Counted from the first letter of the stretch, positions 1 through 10,860 are shown. The stretch: DNA of 64,000 bases from Agelas oroides (GCA_949130485.1 OX422183.1:29059316-29123315), one strand, 5' to 3'. Made by a program: numbers and translations. The notes: generated from the sequence alone by a model not told the origin.

Positions 1-54
1 GTTTGCAGCTAGATATACCCCGAGCCGCAGGCGAGGGGTATATCTACTGCAAAC
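1..54. repeat. two-step hairpin at window start
   Basis: The outer arms GTTTGCAG and CTGCAAAC enclose inner arms AGATATACCCC and GGGGTATATCT around a 13-nt GC-rich loop. It resembles the small palindromic insertion near 12.2 kb in having an AGATA...TACC arm. The left flank is cut by the window edge, so no target duplication can be checked. Confidence 0.7.
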
Positions 55-607
55 TTCCTCTGACCTCGGTCTCGGGTAGTATATTCGCCATATACACCTC
101 CTTACCATGGTTTATATATTACATACATCCCACCTAGTATAGTTTTGCCTATGCCCTCCCTGAGGGTTACAAGAGAAAATATGGCTCATAAATTATTTGC
201 TCTCCATGTATATTTTAGGTTACAGTACACTACATTGCCATACTATAGTACAGATTTTATTTGTAAATACTGAAGTTACTGTAAACACTTGCACATGTAC
301 AGATTTGTTTGCAGTAATAACAACAAAGGACCAATCAGATGGGGTATATAACAGTTACAGCACAGGTGGCCATGGACTTATGGCTGTTTGTAAACAAACC
401 TCGTCCTTGGGCTACGCCCTCGGGCTCAATCTGTTTACTACCATCAATCCCTGACACTGTGCTTTATATCATCAAAGAATATTTGCCATGTAAAAGGTCT
501 ATAGTTAAGATGAATAAAACACATTGCAAATAAAAAAGACATAGGGATGGCATGCCAGAAAGTATAGAAACAAGATAGGGATGATACAAAAGTGGAGCTA
601 TAGTATA
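55..607. other. AT-rich stretch without recognised gene
   Basis: No convincing exon is seen. Around 541-590 there is a partial copy of the AGGGATGGCATGCC motif that starts the next foldback element, so part of this stretch is probably an older fragment of that family. Confidence 0.5.
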
Positions 608-1143
608 CAAGACTTAAAAAACATTAAAAATGTAAAAAGATGTAGGGATGGCATGCCAAAAAGTATGCAAACAAGGTAGAGATGATGCATGAAAGCAAAG
701 GTCTACATATTGGCAAAGCCCCATCCCTACATCTTTTTCACACTACAGTTAGACAGTGCATGGGTAGTCTTTACTAGTTCATGGCTGTAGCCTCATTCTC
801 AGGTGGCTACCAAGGTTAGTAGTTTTATTGCCAACATACTACTTGTAGTGACAGTGGTACCCTTGTTATATGCCTCTGGTATAACCTAGACAGTGAGCTC
901 GAGTGGGCTGCAGACCGGTCATAGTAATCAGTGTGTAAAACTCAAGCACTCATGCACAGCGTTAATAACTGCATGGATGAGTGGAGATTCAGCTCTTGGG
1001 CACGCTGTCTAACTGCAGTGTGAAAAAGATGTAGGGATGGGGCTTTGCCAATATGTAGACCTTTGCTTTCATGCATCATCTCTACCTTGTTTGCATACTT
1101 TTTGGCATGCCATCCCTACATCTTTTTACATTTTTAAGTCTTG
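608..1143. mobile_element. foldback MITE with AGGGATGG-type arms
   Basis: The left arm (about 608-765) and right arm (about 997-1143) are inverted copies. Each contains AAGATGTAGGGATGGCATGCC or its complement and the segment with TCTACATATTGGCAAAGC. The loop is about 230 bp and non-coding. The motif TGTAGGGATGG also marks at least two other element families in this window (about 10.2 and 33.5 kb; 25.9 and 35.4 kb). No transposase is present, so this copy is non-autonomous. Confidence 0.8.
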
Positions 1144-1725
1144 TTTCTGTACTTTTTTTATGTTAATCTCAGTTACAGTTAGACCTAAGCCTAAGAGGAA
1201 TATTTCAAGTGTAACCACAACACCAGAACTTGAAGCGGCGTTGATAGTTTAGTAGTGATTCCAGCGTGACATCTGCATGCCCTCCCTGGAGAAAAGTGTA
1301 ATAATTATGTGCAGTATAGCCAGCTAGAACCTGATGAAGGGCCAACCACTCTCCATACCAAACTTTGTGAAAACAATTTCATGATTCAGTTGTCAATCAC
1401 ATGACGACTGACCAGCTGCAGCACAGAAAACTGACAACAGACCATCCTAGCTTTACAGTTCACTGAAGCTGTGAGTAGGCTAGTTTTAGTGTAGCTACAA
1501 GTAGGCAGCTGAATGCAGCGCCTTACCTACGTGGTGTTCATAAGCCTTGCCCAATGCCGAGGGGGAAAAAAACCGTGCCAACCATGCCCGCCGCTCGCTT
1601 GTGTACTCTCGCTTCCAGACCAATGACCGTGGTCTTCGGTCTGGGAACGAGACTTCGTGTGCGCATGCGTACAAAATTAGAAAATGGCGTCCTTCGCAAC
1701 GGACAGCAGCCTCAGAGCGTTGTGA
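1144..1725. other. possible promoter / 5' UTR region
   Basis: The stretch from about 1540 to 1725 is richer in CG dinucleotides than its surroundings and lies just upstream of a good first-exon candidate. A short upstream ORF begins at the ATGGCG near 1684 and stops after 12 codons, before the proposed start at 1726. The promoter role is inferred from position only. Confidence 0.3.
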
Positions 1726-1824
1726 ATGGCTTTTGTTGACCAGGTTGAATTTCAAGCTATGAAGACGCTGAGTGGTTGGGAAGCTGAGCGCTGTGATGAG
1801 CATCCGTTTCGTGCTAAAATCAAG
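1726..1824 (+). CDS. probable first coding exon of an unknown gene
   Basis: An ATG in good context opens 33 codons that end at a consensus donor (AAG|GTAAGT). The peptide begins MAFVDQVEFQAMKTLSGWE and ends in RAKIK; I do not recognise it. The exon ends in phase 0. No matching second exon is seen downstream. The next 3 kb is filled by two TTAA elements, so the rest may lie in a long intron or be lost. The exon call rests on the start context, composition and splice donor. Confidence 0.45.
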
Positions 1825-2068
1825 GTAAGTACTTGAGCCGTTTTCGAGTTATCATAATTTACAAAGTGGTCGGAACAAAGAAAGAAAGAAAGAAGAATAA
1901 GAAAAATGGCACTTTTGCTAGCGCACACTTTTGTGTTTAGCTGTCTTCCGCGTGGCTTTTGGCCACATGTATGATTCTTGCTGATCACAAAGGCACTCAA
2001 AGAGGAAGCCTGGGCGCTTAAATAAGCTTTAAGCGTGTTTGTGGTGAAGTTATACGGCTTTTGCTTAA

Positions 2069-3093
2069 GGTGGCACAGTAGCCTGGATTTTTAAGGTCAA
2101 CAAACCTGGAATCCAAGCTGATAGACTTCTTTGTCTTGTTAAAATTTTAGCGCACAGTCCGTTTTGAGAGTCTCAAACCGTTCACGGTCCGTAAAATTGG
2201 GGATTTTTACCCCGTTTCCTGTCGGCATTGCCATCCAATAATCAGTTTATAATTAAGTTAGTTAAGATGTGGCCTGGCGGCACCCTTCATGTGGTGGTCG
2301 GAACTTTGAAAATAAGCTTAGATCGACTTAATAAAAAAATAAATAAAAAAAAAAAAAAAAAAAAGAAGGAGTTTAGTAGAGTGCTGTAGTGTCAGTAGCT
2401 GTGAGTAGTGCGTAATGTCTGCTTGTGAAAGCAAGCTTGCGTCTAGAAGAAGCAGAAAGGCCACAGTGGCCAAGACTGTGTTTGTTGAGTAGGCCCAGGT
2501 CTCGCGGCCGTATGCCCAGCCTAGTTGGTGACCGTGGCCAGGTGCTTCAAGTGCTGGGATGGGCTTTAACTAGAATACGCAATTTATCGTTGGTGCTACA
2601 GTCTGACAGCCAAGGGAGCTGAACGGTGGCTGTGTGTGGAACAGAGCCGTGAGTTGTTTAGCGACATAAGGGAGAGAGGTGGGGCTAGTAATGCTTGCTT
2701 CCACTCGTGAATGAGCCCCTCCTGTAGACAAGCTGTGAATTTTTTAAAATGTGCATTCATTTTGGTGCAGTCAAAGTTGTCCATTCCAAGAGTAGTGACA
2801 AACATGAATCTAGCCTGACTTTGAGAGTAGCTTTGAACAAAAGCTGGCATAGATTGTTTTGAGATACATTGGTGGTTGGGACGCTACCTACAGTGAGCGT
2901 GTAGATGTGTCCATCGAGTGGCAATTTGGGGTTCATGAATATATTAATGAGCTACTAAAACCCTTTTTAAACTTAGGCAAAGCAAGATTGCCCTAAAGCA
3001 AACCCTAATCCTGGAACTAGGAGTAACCCTGGTCCTGACTGTAACCCAGGTTTATGTTTTCGTTAACCTCCGCCGAGTGACGACCGTGCCACC
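2069..3093 (+). mobile_element. TTAA-flanked element, copy 1
   Basis: A 1,025-bp unit bounded by TTAA on both sides, with ends GGTGGCAC and GTGCCACC. The body is non-coding: a short minus-strand ORF near 2596-2850 is not kept open in the other copies. The TTAA boundary is typical of piggyBac-type insertion, but no transposase is visible, so the superfamily is inference. It contains poly-A/T tracts and TAACCCT-like words near its right end. Other copies begin at 3803, 24765, 57668 and 60143, with a fragment at 34118. Confidence 0.8.
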
Positions 3094-3097
3094 TTAA

Positions 3098-3220
3098 AAC
3101 CCTAAGCCTAGCCCTAGCCCTAACCCTAGTTTGCCTTAACCCTAAAATTCCTAACCCTAATCCCATTAACCCTAATCTTCCTAACCCTAAGTGAGCCCTA
3201 AGTGAGCCTATGAATCTAAT
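3098..3220. repeat. degenerate CCCTAA (telomere-like) repeats
   Basis: About ten irregular CCCTAA/CCCTAR words occur in this spacer between the two TTAA elements. They are too degenerate for a functional telomere. An interstitial telomere-like remnant or a tract grown from the TAACCCT words inside the adjacent element are both possible. Confidence 0.6.
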
Positions 3221-3798
3221 TAAAGCCTGCAGAGCTCTAAAATCTGGAGTGTTTCTGTCCATGTCATGAATATTAATAACTTGGCTTTAACTAGACCTCA
3301 GCATTACCCATGAACAACCCTGGGTTCAGTCAGCTGTCCAATGGGAGGGTTAGGGTATGCTGACTCTCATGAACCTCATTATTGATCTGCTGCTGAAACA
3401 CTGGCAGCTTGGCTTGGGGTTGAAAGGAATGGGTTAATGATGTTGAATATTTATGAGTATGCTCTAAGCCTTTCATAGACTCAAACCTGAACAGAACTGG
3501 GATATGAACCTCATTAACCCTCTTTGGATACTTGTGAACATTGTTAGTGTCCCGATTGAGATCAATGAATCTCATTAAAGGCATGTAATTCCGGCTGGAA
3601 GTCAGGCAATATCTCTCCTCATGCATATTAATAGGTTGAATTTAGCTAGCTCTGTGTGGCACCCCTAGGCAACATTCCATTCATTCGTCCTCAAGAATAT
3701 GATTAGTGGTGTCATGTTTGTTCTGTGGTAGCACTGGATTGGGTTGACTTGACAAATGTGACATTTTGAATATTCATAGTTCAGTTATGTGCAGCATC
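3221..3798. repeat. spacer repeat shared with 33.87-34.08 kb
   Basis: The segment around 3236-3430 (including TGACATGGACAGAAACACTC on its complement and the ACCCTAACCCTCCCATTGGA word) recurs in inverted orientation at 33868-34080, again beside a TTAA element fragment. The two therefore form part of one larger repeat. No coding exon is supported. Confidence 0.65.
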
Positions 3799-3802
3799 TT
3801 AA

Positions 3803-4815
3803 GGTGGCACAGTACCCTGGATTTTTAAGGTCAACAAACCTGGAATCCAAGCTGATAGACTTCTTTTGTTTTGTTAAAATTTTAGCGCACAGTCCGTTTT
3901 GAGAGTCTCAAACCATTCACGGTCCGTAAAATTGGGGATTTTCCCCGTTTCCTGTCGGCATTGCCATCCAATAATCAGTTTATAATTAAGTTAGTTAAGA
4001 TGTGGCCTGGCGGCACCCTTCATGTGGTGGTCGGAACTTTGAAAATAAGCTTAGATCGACTTAAAAAAAAATAAAAAAAATAAAAAGAAGGAGTTTAGTA
4101 GAGTGCTGTAGTGTCAGTAGCTGTGAGTAGTGCGTAATGTCTGCTTGTGAAAGCAAGCTTGCGTCTAGAAGAAGCAGAAAGGCCACAGTGGCCAAGACTG
4201 TGTTTGTTGAGTAGGCCCAGGTCTCGCGGCCGTATGCCTAGCCTAGTTGGTGACCGTGGCCAGGTGCTTCAAGTGCTGGGATGGGCTTTAACTAGAATAC
4301 GCAATTTATCGTTGGTGCTACAGTCTGACAGCCAAGGGAGCTGAACGGTGGCTGTGTGTGGAACAGAGCCGTGAGTTGTTTAGCGACATAAGGGAGAGAG
4401 GTGGGGCTAGTAATGCTTGCTTCCACTCGTGAATGAGCCCCTCCTGTAGACAAGCTGTGAATTTTTTAAAATGTGCATTCATTTTGGTGCAGTCAAAGTT
4501 GTCCATTCCAAGAGTAGTGACAAACATGAGTCTAGCCTGACTTTGAGAGTAGCTTTGAACAAAAGCTGGCATAGATTGTTTTGAGATACATTGGTGGTTG
4601 GGACGCTACCTACAGTGAGCGTGTAGATGCGTCCATCGAGTGGCAATTTGGGGTTCATGAATATATTAATGAGCTACTAAAACCCTTTTTAAAATTAGGC
4701 AAAGCAAGATTGCCCTAAAGCAAACCCTAATCCTGGAACTAGGAGTAACCCTGGTCCTGACTGTAACCCAGGTTTATGTTTTCGTTAACCTCCGCCGAGT
4801 GACGACCGTGCCACC
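3803..4815 (+). mobile_element. TTAA-flanked element, copy 2
   Basis: Nearly identical to copy 1 and in the same orientation, flanked by TTAA (3799-3802 and 4816-4819). The differences are a handful of substitutions and length changes in the A tract, so the duplication or transposition was recent compared with the other copies. Confidence 0.85.
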
Positions 4816-4997
4816 TTAAGTATTGCATATATTGCGCGTCGGCGCCATCCCTACATAGAGAGTCTACCGACTCTCTGATAATACAGAGCCTTTCTTTTTC
4901 ACACTAAAGAAACTGTAGCCCAAATCGAATGTAGAGCTGTATATTTACCTTCTGGCATGCCATCCCTAGATTATTCTCCATTTCTATACTAGTAATA

Positions 4998-5180
4998 TTA
5001 AAAGGAACCAGACTTGCCTGCTGCCACCAGCTGCTGGAACACTGCTAGTAGAAGCAGTAGGCTGCTGAGAAACTGGTATCTGTGGTTGCTTCTGTCCACC
5101 CCGTCTCTGGGCAACAGAAAATCACTCCCTGTAGCTACAGCCTGGGCTAACAGTGGACTACCCATTGCAGATTCAATCAT
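4998..5180 (-). CDS. weak candidate exon, minus strand
   Basis: An open frame starts MIESAMGSPLLAQAVATGSD. A shifted frame over the same bases reads a Gln/Pro/Ser-rich stretch after a possible acceptor (TTGCCCAG). The CG-containing start region around 5180-5205 looks promoter-like. The two frames compete and neither has a confirmed donor, so this may be a first exon with a frame error or non-coding. Confidence 0.2.
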   Translation of the reverse strand: MIESAMGSPLLAQAVATGSDFLLPRDGVDRSNHRYQFLSSLLLLLAVFQQLVAAGKSGSF

Positions 5181-5222
5181 TCTTCGCCATTTTGCGCAAC
5201 ACTAGACATCATGTGACACAGC

Positions 5223-5398
5223 AGCATTTGTACGTAGTTTATAAACTAGCATTGTAGTTTATAAAGCAGCATCATAGCTACACGGAGTTTAGTTACAGAC
5301 GGCGCCCCCATAGTGTGCCTTCTATAACTAAACTGTGTTTTTAGGGCTATTTTATAAAGTACGATGCTACTTTAGTATGATGCTACTTTATTAAGTGT
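5223..5398. repeat. imperfect foldback
   Basis: AAAGCAGCATCATA on the left pairs imperfectly with TATGATGCTACTTT on the right, and GTTTAGTTA pairs with TAACTAAAC. This is likely an old hairpin MITE of about 175 bp. Confidence 0.5.
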
Positions 5399-5825
5399 AG
5401 GTGCCAGAAACAGCTGAAATCTGGAGTCCAAAGTTCAGAAGATGACCCTATATGCAGTCATACTCATAGTCAAAGGTGAAACTATGTTACTTATAAAACA
5501 ACCATTAGGTGAAACTATATACATTTACCACAGGTAGTAGTTTACATGTATGTGGTAAACCTCAAGTAAACAGTGAGGTTACTTGTAGATGACCATATAT
5601 GGTAATCTGATGCAAGATGCCCACGACTAGTGCTTCATTGTAGATAGCTGACTATGGCTACCGAGCTCATGTATTGTCATCATTCTGGTAAGTTACCAAC
5701 CTAACTGTTTCAAGAGTAAGTGGGATGATGAATGGAGATGTTATACACATTCCTTTACCATATCAATGGGCATTTTTCCAAACAAAGATCTTTTAACAAT
5801 GCATTGATGGACATCTGAGATTGGG

Positions 5826-6152
5826 CTATTCCATTTAATGTTCACACACCCTTCATGGATTCTAAATTCTGTCTGTCACTGGGTAGTCCTTCAATGGCTA
5901 AAACAGTAACTTCTTGGGGGTTGTTGGCTGTTTGTGTATGCATCCATCACAGGATAGGAAACGAGAAAATAATGATTGCACAAGGTTATTGTCACAGGTT
6001 TTGAGTCTGTCAAGCTGGACTGCAACATTTTTGTCCACAGTCACAAGAGTAGTGATAGATCAATGAGTGCAATTTATTGCCTGACATTAGATAGGCAGGC
6101 AGTACAGCAATGGGGAGTTCATGAAAATTGAATGGAATAGTCCATTAGAATT
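5826..6152. mobile_element. possible MITE with GGGCTATTCCATT end
   Basis: The left end GGGCTATTCCATTTAAT and following CACACACCC resemble a hairpin element family I remember as widespread in aquatic invertebrates. The right end reads ATTGAATGGAATAGTCC, its partial inverse. The interior is non-coding. The family call is from memory. Confidence 0.4.
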
Positions 6153-6264
6153 GGGGGAGCATCTGGGAACAGTATTAAGGAAAAAAGCCGATAAAATCAA
6201 TCCCTGACATAATGTGGTAGTTGAAGGCATTTCATTGACTATGTACCTATGTGATTATAGGATA

Positions 6265-7056
6265 ATGGCTGAATGTGAGAGACACAGGGGTCAACATGGT
6301 TTAGTGAAACAAGGTATATCCCCTGAAGAGATTGAAGATTGGGTAGACAGACACCTATGTGAGCTTCAGATTGATGTCAAGCAACTACGAAAACTGAAAT
6401 ATTTAAAGTGTGCCATGAAACATCTGTCCATTAAGGCCACTAAAAAGGACCCAACAAAACTCGACAGACGAAGAAGAAGTACACAATATGTGGCTGATGC
6501 TGAATGTATTCCGTCCCTAAAAGAAATATGTTGTTTCGCAATCAAAATTGAGGGAGATACATCAGGAAGGCAAGGGGTCACAAGGTTCAGTAACGAACTT
6601 CCGAAGTCATACCATGAAAGTCAGAATGCGCTACTCAAGCTTGAAAATAAATTGGGAAGATATAAACCAAACAATAGTGGCATTCGATGGGTAGATAAGA
6701 CAGAAGATCGTGAACTAACAACTAGAGAGTTTTGTATGGTCATTGATTCTTTAACTGAAGTGTGGAAGGTTAAGGTTGATCAACATAGGCGAGCAGTTGA
6801 GGAGACTTCCTTGGAATGTGCACAACATGACAAACGAATTATAAGACCAATTATGCGTGCAGTTGTAAAAACATGTATACATCGAATATTAATGCAACTC
6901 ATCAAAGAGAATGATTTATGCACAGAAGACGGCTGGAAGGATTGGCGAGAGCATACACTTGTTATTGTTGCATTTGCAGCATATGCAACCATTTTGGATA
7001 TCTACTACCACAAGCGATTTGATGTTTGTGGTTTTTTGGACATTGCAAATACATGA
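6265..7056 (+). CDS. unrecognised intronless ORF, 263 aa
   Basis: This is the longest uninterrupted frame in the window. I chose the ATG at 6265 because it has A at -3 and G at +4; an in-frame ATG lies at 6241. A possible splice acceptor (TTATAG) sits just before 6265, so an upstream exon is possible. The protein is hydrophilic, rich in Lys, Arg, Glu and Cys, with a basic patch DRRRRS near residue 75 and a hydrophobic stretch near residues 230-246 (LVIVAFAAYATILDIYY) that might span a membrane or be a buried helix. I recognise no domain. There are no terminal repeats tight around it, so there is no clear sign that it belongs to a transposon. A retrocopy, a captured viral gene or a lineage-specific gene are all open. 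Confidence 0.6.
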   Translation: MAECERHRGQHGLVKQGISPEEIEDWVDRHLCELQIDVKQLRKLKYLKCAMKHLSIKATKKDPTKLDRRRRSTQYVADAECIPSLKEICCFAIKIEGDTSGRQGVTRFSNELPKSYHESQNALLKLENKLGRYKPNNSGIRWVDKTEDRELTTREFCMVIDSLTEVWKVKVDQHRRAVEETSLECAQHDKRIIRPIMRAVVKTCIHRILMQLIKENDLCTEDGWKDWREHTLVIVAFAAYATILDIYYHKRFDVCGFLDIANT

Positions 7057-7731
7057 TTTGGTGAACCTGTATGACTTTAATAATGTGATTCACATACATG
7101 GATTATGCATGGCTTATGAATGCAATTCACAACTGCCCTAATTACATGTACATGCGCATGTAATATTATTGTGGGTGGGTTTTGAGTTGAGCTGGGAATG
7201 GATTGATATTCTGAAAGTACTGGTAATTATCACAAGCTCAAATTGATTATAAATAGGCTGTAGTAATTAGTCCTACTACATGTAAGTTAAAGGAAACTGT
7301 TCCAATTTGATGATGAACAATGCTCCCCACTACCATTGATTAGTCATCACATCTGCTGAATTTAACATACTCTTAGCACTGAATACCAAGTTGAAGATGC
7401 TAAGCTTCTTTCTTGTCCACCCTCAAGGCGAGGGAATTTTAAACATTATTTGGTTGCTGCTAAGGAGAGTTTAACTGGCTATGCTCAAGCAAAAACTTTC
7501 TATTCTGCATCGTCTGTTATTTTAGCAAAGTAAAATATATCTATATAGCTGCACATCATTGGGGCGAGCCTGAGCGAGCCCCACACTAGCGTGACTGCAT
7601 TGCGCACGCGTGTGTGTATCATGGCGTACGTTAGTACAGTGGCGTAGGAACCGTAGCGGCCGTAGCGGCTTTGGCCGCTACACTTTTTAGGCCGCAAATA
7701 AAAAAAAATAACCTGCTAAATTTACTATAAT
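7057..7731. other. no gene recognised
   Basis: Around 7560-7690 is a CG-rich patch containing AGTGGCGTAGGAACCGTAGC, which resembles the CAGTGGCGTAG ends of hAT-type elements elsewhere in the window, so a decayed element end is likely. The rest shows no feature. Confidence 0.4.
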
Positions 7732-7740
7732 AGCTAAAGC

Positions 7741-7767
7741 TAGCCTCGTTCCCTGGGAACGAGCCTT
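7741..7767. mobile_element. 27-bp hairpin insertion, TAGCCTCG family
   Basis: The unit TAGCCTCGTTCC...GGGAACGAGCC is an almost perfect palindrome. It is flanked by AGCTAAAGC (7732-7740) and AGCTCAAGC (7768-7776), a 9-bp repeat with one mismatch. The same ends and a 9-bp duplication occur at 39092-39148 and 43224-43884. It looks like two terminal repeats with nothing between. Confidence 0.6.
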
Positions 7768-7776
7768 AGCTCAAGC

Positions 7777-8167
7777 AGCCTCTTCGTTGCACCAGTCTCA
7801 TATGCAGTTACATGCGTACATTTCCGCTTAAAGTACACTACAAAGCAATCAAAATCTTGGGCAGTGAGATGGCTTGGTACGAGGCTAGTGCACATTTTCA
7901 CAGACAAGCGACGAAAGCTGGGCAGTCTCCTGGGAACAACGACGAAGTCAGTACGTATAATCTTACTGTTTTTCAAATATTTTACTGGACGGTTGGGAAG
8001 GTTTGAAAGCTTTATTTTGCAGTCTAAAGGTGCACACTTCGAAAAAATTCGCGGCGAAATTATTTTACATTTTTCCGCCGCGCTTCGCGCGGTACAACAT
8101 GGCCTCTGCACTTCAAATTTGCTTCCTACGCCTATGTAGTAACATAGCGTACGGTATAGGCGAATTT
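7777..8167. other. open but unrecognised stretch
   Basis: A 161-codon frame is open on the minus strand across 7740-8225, but it runs through the hairpin insertion at one end and a dispersed repeat at the other and matches nothing I know, so I do not call a gene. Confidence 0.3.
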
Positions 8168-8256
8168 CTATCTGACGCACCCTTTTCGAACTCAGTCTCT
8201 GCACAAATGCTAACAAACTGCGCATGCGTGGATGAGTGGAGTTAAACCTTTGAACT
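8168..8256. repeat. dispersed repeat, inverted copy at 10110-10200
   Basis: The segment containing GACGCACCCTTTTCGAACT and AACTGCGCATGCGTG recurs in reverse orientation at about 10110-10200, directly before the TGTAGGGATGACCCC repeat. Confidence 0.7.
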
Positions 8257-9103
8257 CTATATCGTGAACAGCGAGCGCAGCGTTTCTGCTACCAGCTAAG
8301 CCTGCCAACCTGTGAATCTTCCGCATCTGTAGTAGAGGCGTCCATCAATGGCAGCAATATAGTTAACCTGTACCTCTGACCGTGATACTTATCGTGAAGT
8401 TGTATTATTTCCATTATATGATTTGTGCAACAGAGCAGTACATATTCTTGCAGCCACACCCTTCACAAGGAGAGGAAGAGTCTTGTCATACTACAACTGA
8501 TGAGTTGTCACCGAGGAACACATTGTACTGTACGGCTAAACCTGTCTTGCTATAGTGTCTATGTGAATGGGTACCATCTACAAAAAGCATGTATCTGATT
8601 GGTCATGGCAACATTCTGCTTGTGGCAGTAACTTGATGGTTGCAGTTTGACCAGATTCTTTCCCATTTTGTGAAGGTGTGGTATGCAAGACTAACAATGA
8701 AATTGGGTTCATATATCAGTATATCCACTACAGCAAATAAATGGCATCCTTGTCTGACTTTGAAAATCAGAAAATGTCCTTGGTTGCAGTTTTTGCACAA
8801 CATGGCTCTGCAGTTGATTCACCATTCAGTCTTGCTTTATAGTCACCCTGTGTTCACATCTTCAACATCAAACAATGACTTTGGGAAGAAGGGACAATTT
8901 TCTTGTCTAATTGTTCATGTGTGTCTCCAATTTAAGAGTCCAAAGGAAAAGGACAGCAATTTGGTGTGACAGTAGGAACTTGCACAGGTTCATATCAGCA
9001 AAAATAAGACAGTTTTGTGGACACAATTTCATCTGGAAAAGAAATGAATGCATGCCATTACACTAGCTTTAATTTTCCATCATCTTTAGATCACTTCGAG
9101 GGT
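8257..9103. other. no gene recognised
   Basis: Open frames on either strand (up to 109 codons) have no splice or domain support. I see no repeats that match other parts of the window. Confidence 0.3.
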
Positions 9104-9351
9104 GGCCTGGGAGATTTTTCCCATCAGAAAGGTACAAGGATTTGCCACACCTCTCCTCTTCCTAGGAAGACATTGCACTCACATCCGCGGTATGAACTAC
9201 GTACCGCAGAAAGTATGAAAGTCATACTCGCTCAATTCATACCGTAGGTATGAAACTCGTTGGGATGAAGATCATACTCTTTTGGTATGAACTTCATACC
9301 GTTGTTTTTGCTGTGCGATGTCTCTCATGTGGTAAAATCTCCCAGCCTGGA
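9104..9351. mobile_element. small MITE with GGTATGAA cluster
   Basis: The ends GGCCTGGGAGATTTTTCCCA and GGTAAAATCTCCCAGCCTGG are inverted copies. Between them at 9188-9302 the word GGTATGAA or its complement TTCATACC (and close variants) occurs about eight times in alternating orientation. Confidence 0.6.
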
Positions 9352-9889
9352 CTTGTATACAAACTTCAAACGATCAAGTAGCCACAGTGCACCTGCATAT
9401 ACAGTGGGAGAAGGCGTGAAAGATCTCATCACATGCAGTGATGTCATGTAACATCAGGTAGACAAGGGGCGGTACTCAAACATTACAATTTATATATACT
9501 TGGGGTTATGTTGATCAGTTCTGAGTGTACCAAATTAGATGCACTGACACTGTCTTGCAAACGTTCAGACTTTGAACACAAATAGGATTTAGAAGCCGGA
9601 ATTGAGGGTCTCAAGATTGTTCATCGAGCAGAGCCTTCCTTGTGTCTACCTTCTGTCTACCTAATGCTACATGAAATAATCACGTGTGATGACATTTTTC
9701 AGGTCTCATCCCACTGTATTTGGATAGAAATATTGCATGGAGACGGTGAAGATTGGCTACTTTCAAGGTTAATAGGTCAATAGGTTAACTTGTACAGTGA
9801 AACGCTCAAGCTCTCGGTTTGCAGTGAAATCACGCTGTCAAGTACCCAATGGTCGAACTTTTGAGACCTTTGTCTTTACTGTGACCATA

Positions 9890-9951
9890 GAAGGGGTGGT
9901 TTCTCAGTCACTGTAGCTATAGTTACTGTAACTCTGAGAAACCACCCCTTC
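9890..9951. repeat. perfect 18-bp arm hairpin
   Basis: GAAGGGGTGGTTTCTCAG (9890-9907) pairs exactly with CTGAGAAACCACCCCTTC (9934-9951). The 26-nt loop is itself partly self-complementary. Confidence 0.85.
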
Positions 9952-10109
9952 ACACATTAAAAAATTATAACGTAGTGGTTGACCAACCAATTGCTTTTGT
10001 CAACCACAAACCTAGTTCAGTCACAGTCACAACCTTGAACTTTGCTAATAGTAGCCATAGCTCACCTTGCTCGATGACAGTACGAAGATATTGTAAGGGT
10101 TCATGGGTA

Positions 10110-10440
10110 CAACCAAACTCCACCCACTCACGCATGCGCAGTTCGTTTTCATGAACTTCGATGTAGAGACTAAGTTCGAAAAGGGTGCGTCAGATAGAAC
10201 ATATGTAGGGATGACCCCGAAAAAAATGGCGGCCACATAAAAGTGCACAAATGACACGCTCGAAATGTCTGCGTTAGATTAGTCAACAGCCTCCATGAGC
10301 CATATCAGGCATTATCGAGTGCTTCCATGGGAAACAGGACTGTTAACTTTGCTGGAAAGCATCGCTAAAGTACCAGACCGTCAAGTCGCTAAAACGGGCA
10401 AATCGTCTATCTTCTCAGTGACTTCTTTCTTCTTTCTTTC
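10110..10440 (+). repeat. repeat with a short conserved frame (copy 1)
   Basis: From ATGTAGGGATGACCCCG at about 10203 the sequence is repeated at 33538-33740. Both copies keep a frame starting MSHIRHYR (ATG at 10295 here) through about 40 codons. They differ by one whole codon and by both silent and replacement changes. Both run into a CT-rich tract. It may be an exon carried by a transposon or chance; the coding signal is weak. Confidence 0.5.
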
Positions 10441-10860
10441 TTTTCTCCACCACGATAGCACGACAACGGCTGAAGCTATTACAACGACTCAAACGCGAAA
10501 GAACAGAATACATTACACGGTATTGTACCTACCACTGATCGTTCTCAAAGAAAGAACTTAAACTAGTCGGCGATTCTCAGGTAATCCCACGCTTATGCTT
10601 GCTGCTATACGCCATTTTGTTAGATTAGAACATTATTCATAGCAGCTACGCCCCGGAAGCTCAACTGAGCACGTGTTTAGATAGCTTACCGTGATAAGAA
10701 GCAGCAGCTGCCCAGTGGCGTAGCTACACCCGGGCCCATACGGGCCCAGGCCCTGGTGAATTTCTGAGTGCCCTGGTAAATCATGCGAGGTCAACTTACC
10801 TGAACCGCAACAGCGTTGCTGTATATAGAATTGTGTCATGTAGAATAAAGCTGCCAATGC

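Noticed and set aside
2596-2850. 84-codon minus-strand frame repeated in several TTAA elements
   Set aside because: It is open in copies 1 and 2 and part of copy 4, but broken or shifted in copies 3 and 5, so it follows the repeat rather than a selected protein.
3098-3220. True telomere
   Set aside because: The CCCTAA words are irregular, short and lie between two transposons.
7740-8225. 161-codon minus-strand frame
   Set aside because: It starts in the 8168-8256 dispersed repeat and ends in the 27-bp hairpin insertion, with no recognised domain.
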